A stretch of DNA of 6,831 nucleotides from an uncultured beta proteobacterium (GCA_903868285.1 CAIPUP010000360.1:1-6831), one strand, 5' to 3'. Counted from the first letter of the stretch, positions 1 through 6,182 are shown. The notes: generated by a model not told the origin, from the sequence alone. A program made the numbers and translations.

Positions 1-1
1 C

Positions 2-766
2 GGCCAGATGAACGAGCCGCCGGGCAACCGCTTGCGCGTGGCGCTGACCGGTCTGACCATGGCCGAGCGTTTCCGTGATGAAGGCCGCGACATTCTGTTG
101 TTCATCGATAACATCTATCGCTACACCCTGGCTGGTACCGAAGTTTCGGCGCTGCTCGGTCGTATGCCTTCGGCGGTGGGTTATCAGCCGACGCTGGCCG
201 AAGAAATGGGTCGTCTGCAAGAGCGTATTACCTCCACCAAGGTCGGCTCGATCACCTCGATCCAGGCGGTGTACGTGCCAGCCGATGACTTGACCGATCC
301 GTCGCCGGCCACCACCTTCCTGCACCTGGATGCCACCGTGGTGCTGTCGCGTGACATCGCTTCGCTGGGTATTTACCCGGCGGTCGATCCGCTCGACTCG
401 ACCTCGCGTCAGCTCGATCCGAACGTCATCGGTGAAGACCACTACAACACCACCCGTGCGGTGCAGACCACGCTGCAGCGCTACAAGGAATTGCGCGACA
501 TCATCGCCATCCTTGGCATGGACGAACTCTCGCCCGAGGACAAGCTGGCGGTGGCGCGTGCCCGCAAGATCCAGCGTTTCCTGTCGCAGCCGTTCAATGT
601 GGCCGAAGTGTTCACCGGCTCGCCGGGCAAGATCGTTCCGCTGGCCGATACCATCAAGGGCTTCAAGATGATCGTCAACGGCGAGTGCGACCATCTGCCG
701 GAGCAGGCTTTTTATATGGTTGGTGGCATCGAGGAAGCCTTCGAAAAGGCCAAGACGCTGCAGTAA
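2..766 (+). CDS. atpD: F1Fo ATP synthase subunit beta, C-terminal part (5' end outside window)
   Basis: This is the catalytic beta subunit of the F1 sector of ATP synthase, which makes ATP from ADP and phosphate on the cytoplasmic face of the membrane. The frame is already open at base 2, so the first visible ATG (position 8) is an internal Met in the GQMNEPPG segment and not the start. Visible landmarks are the Walker B strand (ILLFIDNIYRYTLAG), then ALLGRMPSAVGYQPTLAEEMG, then PADDLTDPSPATTF, then SLGIYPAVDPLDSTSRQLDP, and the DELSPEDK motif in the C-terminal helical domain. It ends with HLPEQAFYMVGG. The Walker A loop lies upstream of the window. About 254 codons are seen, where the family usually has roughly 460-470. 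The gene is followed after 18 nt by atpC, the normal end of an atp operon. The identification is essentially certain. Confidence 0.98.
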   Translation, partial: GQMNEPPGNRLRVALTGLTMAERFRDEGRDILLFIDNIYRYTLAGTEVSALLGRMPSAVGYQPTLAEEMGRLQERITSTKVGSITSIQAVYVPADDLTDPSPATTFLHLDATVVLSRDIASLGIYPAVDPLDSTSRQLDPNVIGEDHYNTTRAVQTTLQRYKELRDIIAILGMDELSPEDKLAVARARKIQRFLSQPFNVAEVFTGSPGKIVPLADTIKGFKMIVNGECDHLPEQAFYMVGGIEEAFEKAKTLQ

Positions 767-784
767 GCGGAGCGCAACACAATC

Positions 785-1207
785 ATGGCCAACACCTTGC
801 AAGTCGATGTCGTCAGCGCGGAAGCGTCCATCTATTCGGGCGCAGCCGAGTTCGTCGTACTGCCCGGAGAGTCGGGTGAACTCGGTATCTATCCCCGCCA
901 TACGCCGCTGATCACCCGCATCCGGCCGGGTGCGGTGCGTATCAAGCCGGCGGATGGCGGCGAGGAAGAATTCATCTTTGTCGCTGGCGGCATTCTGGAA
1001 GTGCAGCCGGGTGTGGTGACGGTCTTGGCTGATACCGCGATCCGCGGGCATGACCTGGATGAAGCCAAGGCCAACGACGCCATCAAGCGCGCCGAGGAGG
1101 CTCGTGCCAAGGCGGTGGACAAGCAGGAAATCGCGACGGTCGAAGGCGAACTGGCCATCCTTGCCGCCGAGCTGGCGGCCATCCGCAAGCTGCGCTCCAA
1201 GCGCTGA
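785..1207 (+). CDS. atpC: F1Fo ATP synthase subunit epsilon
   Basis: The epsilon subunit is part of the central stalk. It contacts gamma and the c-ring and can inhibit ATP hydrolysis. The 140-residue length is normal for a proteobacterial AtpC. The N-terminal beta-sandwich covers about residues 1-85 and includes the characteristic LPGESGELGIYPRHTPLIT segment and FVAGGILEVQPGVVTVLADTA. The C-terminal two-helix domain (about 88-140) is rich in Ala, Glu, Lys and Arg and ends in RKLRSKR. The ATG at 785 is preceded by GGAG at 769-772, a somewhat long 12-nt spacing, and the MANTLQVDVVSAE beginning fits the family. It lies 18 nt after atpD and is probably the last gene of the atp operon, since the next gene is on the opposite strand. 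Confidence 0.97.
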   Translation: MANTLQVDVVSAEASIYSGAAEFVVLPGESGELGIYPRHTPLITRIRPGAVRIKPADGGEEEFIFVAGGILEVQPGVVTVLADTAIRGHDLDEAKANDAIKRAEEARAKAVDKQEIATVEGELAILAAELAAIRKLRSKR

Positions 1208-1262
1208 ACTTGCACTGGACTTGGGCGCAACGCGCTGCGCTGTAGTAATTCAGTGTGGCGTA
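1208..1262. other. Short convergent intergenic gap with a weak hairpin
   Basis: This 55-bp gap separates the stop of atpC (+) from the stop of the Bug gene (-). It contains GCGCA (1225-1229) and TGCGC (1236-1240), which can pair as a 5-bp GC-rich stem with a 6-nt loop. A wider CACTG/CAGTG pair (1213-1217 and 1251-1255) encloses it. No T-tract follows on either strand, so it is at best a weak candidate for a bidirectional terminator between the atp operon and the catabolic operon. Confidence 0.25.
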
Positions 1263-2219
1263 TCAGTCCGGTTTGATCCCGGCGCTACTCACAACTTTCT
1301 GCCAGCGCGATAACTCATTGCGCATCCACTCGCCCAGGCGTTCGGGTGAACCCCCGGCTGGCACCAGTCCCTGATTCTCGAACACCTCGCGTATGTCCTT
1401 GCGCTGCAAGGCGGCGTTGATACTCTCGTTCAGACGCGATTGCACTGAGCTGGGTAAACCCGCTGGTGCCACCAGGGCGTACCAGACCTGCACATTCACC
1501 CCTGGCACCCCCTGCTCACGCAGCGTTGGCGTTGTTGGTGTGGTGCTACTGCGTTCGCTGGTCAGTGTTCCCACCAGGCGCATCTTTCCCGAACGTATTT
1601 GATTCTGCACCGTGAAGATCACCGTCATCATGGCATCGGTGCGCCCGGCCATGAGGTCGGTTAACGCCCCACCCTGATCCTTGTACGGTACATGCAGCAG
1701 GTCAACGCCCGCCTCCTGCTTGAACAATTCCATGGCCAGATGCATCGGTGTGCCATTGCCCGGCGATGCATAGGTCAGACCACCGGGCTTGCTGCGTGCC
1801 AGTTTGATCAGATCAGCCACGTTTTGTACCGGCAGCGAAGGGTGTACCACCAGACCCATATCTCCCGTGGCAATTAACGCGAGCGGGGAAAACTGCCGAA
1901 TCGGGTCGTAACGCAGCGCCGGGTTCAGCGCCTTGTTCATCACAAAGCTGGTGGCGGTGGAAAACAAGGTGTGTCCGTCCGGCGCCGATTTCGCAACAAA
2001 TTCCGCGCCTATCGCGCCACTGGCACCGGCCTTGTTATCGACGATGACACTGCCGCCCAGGCGTTCGGCCATCACCCGCCCCAGACTGCGCGCCAGCACA
2101 TCGGCGGTAGTGCCAACTGAAAACGGCACCACGATGGTAATGGGACGGCTGGGAAAGCTCTGCGCGCCGACTTGTGACCCGAGCAGGCCGATCATCAGCA
2201 GTGTTGCGATCTTCAGCAT
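1263..2219 (-). CDS. Bug-family (TctC-like) periplasmic solute-binding protein, first copy
   Basis: This is a 318-residue extracytoplasmic binding protein of the tripartite tricarboxylate transporter type (Bug/TctC family), which bind carboxylates and some aromatic acids in the periplasm. Residues 1-19 form a short Sec signal peptide (MLKIATLLMIGLLGSQVGA) with likely cleavage before QSFPSRP. Family landmarks are PSRPITIVVPF (23-33), the GASGAIGAE loop (65-73), SAPDG (78-82), ALRYDPIRQFSPL, and ASPGNGTPMHLAMELFKQE leading into HVPYK (176-180). The C-terminal lobe has the usual APAGLP segment. The start codon lies 2 nt after the hydroxylase TGA. A GAGG in the end of the hydroxylase gene acts as a plausible ribosome-binding site, so the two are probably translationally coupled. 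The ligand is not deducible from sequence, but the operon suggests the aromatic acid degraded by its neighbours. No TctA/TctB genes are seen. Confidence 0.93.
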   Translation of the reverse strand: MLKIATLLMIGLLGSQVGAQSFPSRPITIVVPFSVGTTADVLARSLGRVMAERLGGSVIVDNKAGASGAIGAEFVAKSAPDGHTLFSTATSFVMNKALNPALRYDPIRQFSPLALIATGDMGLVVHPSLPVQNVADLIKLARSKPGGLTYASPGNGTPMHLAMELFKQEAGVDLLHVPYKDQGGALTDLMAGRTDAMMTVIFTVQNQIRSGKMRLVGTLTSERSSTTPTTPTLREQGVPGVNVQVWYALVAPAGLPSSVQSRLNESINAALQRKDIREVFENQGLVPAGGSPERLGEWMRNELSRWQKVVSSAGIKPD

Positions 2220-2221
2220 GT

Positions 2222-3934
2222 TCAGGCGCCTCGCACGCTATCCAGCATTTGTCCGGCATCGACCGGCAGCACATCGCCCCGCCAGGCCACATGGCCGTCC
2301 GGGCGTACCAAAACAAGAGGCTTGCCGTAGAGCGATGCGATGCTGTCATCGTCAATGTCGACGATAGCCAGCGGCATCTTCCGCGCCAGCGCCGCAGATT
2401 CCAGTACTGTCAAAGACGGCGATGCCGGACCAAAACGCAGCAACACGAAACCCTTGCCAAACAGGTCGATGGTGGACACGCCCTCATTCACCCAGGCATG
2501 TGGCGCGCGCGCACCGGGCTGTGTGCTGGGAACATATTTTGTGACATCGCTCGCCGGCGCGTTTGACAACGCCGAACCCTGATCCTCAACCACAATCGGC
2601 GAACCGGCATAGCTGATGCCCAGCACCAGACCATCCGAGACAAACTGTTTGGTCTTGTTCTCGAGAATCTGCTGTTGCAGCGTGGCGCGTGCCGTTGCAC
2701 CGGCAGCGCTGTCCTCGCCTGCTGCGGCCAGCAAATCACGATCAAAGCGCCGCGAAAGATTGTCGGTCGCCTCTGCCACCACGCGTTGCGCTACGGGTCG
2801 ACGCTCGGCCTCATAGCTGTCGAGCAGATGCGCTCCGCCCCAGCCTTCGATCATCGCCGCCAGCTTCCAGCCCAGGTTGACCGCATCGCCCATACCGGTG
2901 TTCATGCCAAAGCCGCCATGCGGGCCGTGCTTATGCACCGCATCACCGGCCAGAAACACCCGGCCGCGTCCGAAGCCGGTAGCCACCAGGCTACGACAGG
3001 TCCAGGGCAGGGCCGATACGATTTCGTATTGCACCGTACGTCCGAACTGTTGCCCGAACATGCGTCGGATCAGGCCATGGATATCCACCTGATCGGCGGG
3101 TATGGCGCGTGTGCCCTGATTGATCCCGAGCCGCCAAAGATCGGCACCATTGAGCTCGATCAGGTTGACATCAAAGCCACCGCTTTCGTTGTCGGGGTCA
3201 TCGATGAAGTAATAGAAAGCTGCCTTGCCTTTGTCGTGATGATTCCATAGCTCCGGAATGCGCAGAAATACATTCAGGTTGTAGGACACCACATCGATGC
3301 CTTCCATGCGTATGCCCAACGCTTCGGGGATGCCACTCTGCCCGCCGCAGCAGGCAGCAAGATAGCGAGCACGATGTTGTTCGCGTTTGCCGTTGGCATC
3401 GCGCAAGGTCACGCTCACGCCCTCGGCATCCTCAACAAAAGACTCAAAGCCGACACCAAACCGCAGCTCGACCGTGGGCGCCAGGCTCTTGACCAGCTCG
3501 CGCATGATGGGATCGAACCACAGCTGATTGCAGCGCTGTGACTGCTCCGGCGTGGTGGCCAGCGGTTTAAGCCCGCCGTAGCTGGGTCGCGCAATACGCG
3601 CGACCTCGAAGCCAGGCAGGGAGCTCAGGTAAACGATGTCCGAGGGAAACTCCGGTGGCGTGCCGGCCTGACGCACGGCTTCGGCAATTCCCCAGCGCCG
3701 GCAATACTCCATGGTGCGCGAGTTGATGGTGTTGGCACGCGGATGGGAAATCGTGCCATCACCACGCTCCACCACCATGCAGCGTATGCCGCGGCTGCCC
3801 AACTCGGCCGCCAGACCGAGTCCGACCGGCCCGGCGCCAACGATCAGTACCGGCAATACGTCACGCGCGCTGCCGTCGGTTTTGTTGTTATTGGCGTTGT
3901 TGCTTGTGGTCTTGCGCGGTGATTTCTTGCTCAT
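2222..3934 (-). CDS. FAD-dependent aromatic monooxygenase (class A flavoprotein; PheA/TfdB/MhpA-like)
   Basis: This is a predicted cytoplasmic flavin hydroxylase of 570 residues that would insert one oxygen atom into an aromatic ring using NAD(P)H and O2. In order it shows the Rossmann FAD motif VGAGPVG (32-38), an acidic VVERG at the second strand end (54-58), the TPEQSQRCNQLWFDP substrate-domain segment (128-142), and the second FAD motif FLAGDAVHKHGPHGGFGMNTG (327-347) followed by DAVNLGWKLA. It ends with a thioredoxin-like C-terminal domain (about 480-570, ending VRPDGHVAWRGD). That domain is typical of the phenol hydroxylase/TfdB/MhpA branch. The ATG at 3934 is chosen over an upstream in-frame ATG at 4090: it has purine-rich ribosome-binding sequence (AGGGAAAGAAAAGG) just upstream, while the longer form would overlap the dioxygenase and add a basic non-family leader. 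Residues 1-25 form a Lys/Asn-rich tail. The DG motif is abnormal (CGGQSGIPEALGI, starting at C196). The substrate is unknown; a hydroxybenzoate or other phenolic acid is an inference. Confidence 0.93.
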   Translation of the reverse strand: MSKKSPRKTTSNNANNNKTDGSARDVLPVLIVGAGPVGLGLAAELGSRGIRCMVVERGDGTISHPRANTINSRTMEYCRRWGIAEAVRQAGTPPEFPSDIVYLSSLPGFEVARIARPSYGGLKPLATTPEQSQRCNQLWFDPIMRELVKSLAPTVELRFGVGFESFVEDAEGVSVTLRDANGKREQHRARYLAACCGGQSGIPEALGIRMEGIDVVSYNLNVFLRIPELWNHHDKGKAAFYYFIDDPDNESGGFDVNLIELNGADLWRLGINQGTRAIPADQVDIHGLIRRMFGQQFGRTVQYEIVSALPWTCRSLVATGFGRGRVFLAGDAVHKHGPHGGFGMNTGMGDAVNLGWKLAAMIEGWGGAHLLDSYEAERRPVAQRVVAEATDNLSRRFDRDLLAAAGEDSAAGATARATLQQQILENKTKQFVSDGLVLGISYAGSPIVVEDQGSALSNAPASDVTKYVPSTQPGARAPHAWVNEGVSTIDLFGKGFVLLRFGPASPSLTVLESAALARKMPLAIVDIDDDSIASLYGKPLVLVRPDGHVAWRGDVLPVDAGQMLDSVRGA

Positions 3935-4023
3935 TGCCTTTTCTTTCCCTGAACTTTTCTGTCTTGCTGGATGTAACGGGTGTTGCGGCAGCGTTCGATA
4001 TTTTGCTCGTCGCAGTAGCGCAC
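3931..4023 (-). CDS. Possible 30-residue mini-ORF bridging the dioxygenase and hydroxylase genes
   Basis: A GTG at 4023-4021 shares one base with the dioxygenase stop (TAGTG). From there a 30-codon frame runs exactly to a TGA that overlaps the hydroxylase start (ATGA, 3934-3931). The predicted peptide is hydrophilic and basic, begins MRYCDEQNIERCRNTRY and ends QGKKRQ. It contains two Cys eight residues apart. The first 18 codons mostly end in G or C, as in neighbouring genes, while the last part is purine-rich because it doubles as the hydroxylase ribosome-binding region. There is no convincing ribosome-binding site of its own, so translation would depend on reinitiation after the dioxygenase stop. 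The other two frames of this strand are open or nearly so here, which weakens the case. It may be only a spacer or a decayed gene remnant. Confidence 0.2.
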   Translation of the reverse strand: MRYCDEQNIERCRNTRYIQQDRKVQGKKRQ

Positions 4024-5000
4024 TACGCTTCGCGCAGCAACTCCAGCCGTCTGAGAATCTCCCGATCGGTGACCTGAAACAGCACCGCATCGCTGCTGCC
4101 CGCGCAATGGGTCACCACCTGATTGTGTGGCAGCGTGAAGATGTCCTTGGCCTGCCATTCGATACGCTTGCCACCCACCATCGACCACCCCGTGCCCTGC
4201 ACCACCACACAGACCGTATTGCAATTGCTCAGTCGTGGTTGATGCGGCTGTTGCAGCGCGAGCCCGAGCAGATAGCAATCCAGCGTTGGCATCACCGCGC
4301 CGCCATGCAGCGGATGCACATAGCGCAGGCGACGTGAACCATCGGGCGCGGCCGGCAATGCATCCAGTGCTGCCTTGGCTTGCGCCCAGGCATAGCGAAA
4401 CATCGGTGAATAAGGAGTGGACGGCATGGTCTCGGCACTCACCAGTCCGGCCGCGGCAAAGCTGCTGTCGGCTGGCAGCGCCAACAGATCGTGTGCTGGC
4501 CCAGGCTCGAACACCGGGTCGCGCAGATACCGATGCAGCGGGACATCCAGCGCATCAACCCAGACGCAACGGCCCTGTCCCGCATGGATGTGTTCATGCC
4601 AGGTGGTCCCCGGGGTGAGGATCATGTCACCCGGCAACATCGGGCAGGGCTTGCCTTCGACCACCGTGGTGACGCCCTCGCCTTCGAGCACAAAGCGCAG
4701 CGCATGCATGCTGTGCCGATGCGGTCTGGCGCGCTCACCCGGCATCAACACCTGCAGGTTCACGGCCAGGTTGACCACCGCGCCGTCGCGCTCACTGCCA
4801 TGAAAGATCGGATTGTTGAGAATCAGCACCCGCCGTTCGGCGTTGTGCATATCAGTGGCGGCGATGGCAGCGTCGATCAATGGATTGATGCTGCGCCAGG
4901 GCCACAGATGCGCCGGCTCGGGCGGAAAGTGGTGACGATCCTGCTGCTCCCAGAGTGCTTTCACGCCAGCAGCTGTCATGGCGTCATGAAACTCGGTCAT
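4023..5000 (-). CDS. Gentisate 1,2-dioxygenase-like bicupin ring-cleavage dioxygenase
   Basis: This is a predicted Fe(II)-dependent extradiol-type dioxygenase of the gentisate/salicylate/1-hydroxy-2-naphthoate family, which cleaves the ring between a carboxylated and a hydroxylated carbon. The 325-residue length is slightly short compared with the usual 340-370. The N-terminal part carries the family segment PPEPAHLWPW (26-35). The catalytic cupin shows PGERARPHRHSMHALRFVLE (87-106) with probable iron ligands H94 and H96. The third His comes from TPGTTWHEH (129-137, H135 or H137). A second cupin domain covers about 230-325 (VQGTGWSMVGGKRIEW, then DIFTLP) and lacks a metal-binding His pair, as is normal in this family. 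The start at 5000 is supported by GGAG eight bases upstream; the longer in-frame start at 5090 would consume the divergent promoter region and has no family-like sequence. It is the first gene of the leftward operon. Exact substrate is uncertain. Confidence 0.9.
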   Translation of the reverse strand: MTEFHDAMTAAGVKALWEQQDRHHFPPEPAHLWPWRSINPLIDAAIAATDMHNAERRVLILNNPIFHGSERDGAVVNLAVNLQVLMPGERARPHRHSMHALRFVLEGEGVTTVVEGKPCPMLPGDMILTPGTTWHEHIHAGQGRCVWVDALDVPLHRYLRDPVFEPGPAHDLLALPADSSFAAAGLVSAETMPSTPYSPMFRYAWAQAKAALDALPAAPDGSRRLRYVHPLHGGAVMPTLDCYLLGLALQQPHQPRLSNCNTVCVVVQGTGWSMVGGKRIEWQAKDIFTLPHNQVVTHCAGSSDAVLFQVTDREILRRLELLREA

Positions 5001-5123
5001 ACCTTGCACTCCGTGAGCGGACTGTGCGCCGCAGGTCAGCCATGGGCTGGGACGCGTTGAACATGAGGGAAGAACAGGCGAATCGGGCAATAATGATGCC
5101 GTAGATTAACGGAGCAGAACGCG
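5001..5123. promoter_or_regulatory. Divergent intergenic region, expected promoters for both operons
   Basis: These 123 bp separate the start of the leftward catabolic operon from the start of the rightward Bug genes, so both promoters and any operator should lie here. The segment around 5085-5110 is AT-richer than its surroundings. It contains TAAT (5091-5094) and ATTA (5105-5108), a short inverted repeat with a 10-nt spacer, and TAATGA-like -10 possibilities. I could not find a -35/-10 pair with good spacing in either direction. Activator-dependent promoters, common for aromatic degradation genes, often look this way. No regulator gene is present in the window. Confidence 0.5.
5111..5114 (+). 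promoter_or_regulatory. Ribosome-binding site of the second Bug gene
   Basis: GGAG ends nine bases before the ATG at 5124. This supports that start and the signal peptide that begins with it. Confidence 0.7.
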
Positions 5124-6110
5124 ATGCAGCCACGAAAATTCCACTTCTTCCCAGCCGCAGCACTGTCAGTGTTGATGGCCTTGTTGTTATACGGTTTGCC
5201 GGTCATGGCACAGAGCTGGCCGGCACGTCCCATCACCATTGTTGTGCCGTTCACGCCCGGTACCGGTGTGGATGCCATTGCGCGCGGCATGGCGCAGCGT
5301 TTGTCCGAGCGCCTGGGCGTGTCGCTGGTGGTGGACAACCGTGCCGGTGCCAGCGGCAACATCGGCCATGAGCTGGTGGCGCGCAGTGCACCCGATGGCT
5401 ACACCCTGCTGGTCACCGCCGCCACCTTCGTCAACAATGCCGCGGTCAATCGCAACCTGCGCTACGACCCGTTGCGGCAGTTCGCGCCCATCATCATGCT
5501 GGCCAGCGGCGCACAGACCCTGGTGGTCGGGCCGGGTTCGAGCGCCCGCAATGTCAAGGAGTTGGTCAGTCATGCCCGCAGCCAGCCCGGCAAGTTGTTC
5601 TACGGCACCCCAGGCAATGGCACACCGCATCACCTGGCAATGGAGCTGTTCAAACAGGAGTCCGGCGTCGAGCTGGTGCATGTGCCGTACAAGGGCTTTG
5701 GCGGCGCGGTGAGCGATCTCATCGGCGGTCGGCTCGAGGCCATGGTGATGCCGTCCTCGGCGGCGCTGCCCTATGTGCAGAACAACCAGCTGCGGGTGCT
5801 GGCGGTGGTGGCGGCCGAGCGCAGCGCGGTGTTCCCGAATGCGCCGACCCTGGCCGAGGAGGGCTATCCCAAAGTGGTGGCCTCGAACTGGTATGCACTG
5901 CTGGCCCCGGCAGGCACGCCGGCCGAACTGCTCAGCCGACTGAACAGCCATGCCAATGCCATCCTGGCCGATGCCGCGATGCGCGAGTCGCTGACCAAGC
6001 AGGGCTTCGTGGCTGCTGGTGGCACGCCCGAGCGCCTGGCCAGCCTGATGAAGGCCGACATGGAGCGCTGGACGCGAGTGGCGGCGGCAGCCAATATCAA
6101 GGCGGATTGA
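5124..6110 (+). CDS. Bug-family (TctC-like) periplasmic solute-binding protein, second copy
   Basis: This is a 328-residue periplasmic binding protein of the Bug/TctC family, expected to capture a carboxylate or aromatic acid for a tripartite tricarboxylate-type transporter. The signal peptide has a basic start (MQPRK), a hydrophobic core at about 11-25, and a VMA cleavage site at 27-29 before QSWPARP. Landmarks are RPITIVVPF (35-43), GASGNIGHE (75-83), SAPDGYTLL (88-96), NLRYDPLRQFAPI, and GTPGNGTPHHLAMELFKQE leading to HVPYK (186-190). It is the close relative of the leftward Bug gene in this window. Their motifs stay at a constant 10-residue offset from the mature N-terminus to HVPYK, so no gaps are needed to align that region. 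It is transcribed away from the catabolic operon and is followed by a third Bug gene, which may be cotranscribed. Confidence 0.94.
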   Translation: MQPRKFHFFPAAALSVLMALLLYGLPVMAQSWPARPITIVVPFTPGTGVDAIARGMAQRLSERLGVSLVVDNRAGASGNIGHELVARSAPDGYTLLVTAATFVNNAAVNRNLRYDPLRQFAPIIMLASGAQTLVVGPGSSARNVKELVSHARSQPGKLFYGTPGNGTPHHLAMELFKQESGVELVHVPYKGFGGAVSDLIGGRLEAMVMPSSAALPYVQNNQLRVLAVVAAERSAVFPNAPTLAEEGYPKVVASNWYALLAPAGTPAELLSRLNSHANAILADAAMRESLTKQGFVAAGGTPERLASLMKADMERWTRVAAAANIKAD

Positions 6111-6137
6111 ATCAAGGCGCATGCGAGCAAGACCCGT

Positions 6138-6182
6138 GGCATCAAACACGGCGGCATCAAACGCGGCGGCATCAAACCGTAT
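6138..6182 (+). repeat. Three tandem 15-bp units between two Bug genes
   Basis: Units at 6138-6152 (GGCATCAAACACGGC), 6153-6167 (GGCATCAAACGCGGC) and 6168-6182 (GGCATCAAACCGTAT) lie back to back. Units 1 and 2 differ at one base; unit 3 keeps the first ten bases and then degenerates. The array fills most of the 83-bp spacer between the second and third Bug genes and ends just before the ribosome-binding site of the third. CCGTG (6134-6138) and CACGG (6147-6151) could form a 5-bp stem across the first unit, but no T-tract follows. Function is unknown. Confidence 0.75.

Noticed and set aside
2675..3250. Plus-strand open frame of 191 codons opposite the hydroxylase
   Set aside because: It is the antisense shadow of a well-supported flavoprotein; no ribosome-binding site or domain is seen.
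3935..4090. N-terminal extension of the hydroxylase frame back to an ATG at 4090
   Set aside because: It would overlap the dioxygenase coding end by 68 bases, adds a Cys/Arg-rich stretch unlike the family, and the ATG at 3934 has its own purine-rich ribosome-binding region.
5001..5090. Longer dioxygenase start at 5090
   Set aside because: It would occupy most of the divergent promoter region, the extra 30 residues lack family similarity, and the ATG at 5000 has GGAG at good spacing.
5187..6149. Long open frame (320 codons) on the minus strand opposite the second Bug gene
   Set aside because: Its translation is rich in His, Arg and Gly with no recognisable domain, and it is a shadow of a clear Bug gene with signal peptide and family motifs, as is common in GC-rich DNA.
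6134..6151. CCGTG/CACGG hairpin as a terminator after the second Bug gene
   Set aside because: The stem is only 5 bp, has an 8-nt loop and no T-tract; it arises from the repeat units.
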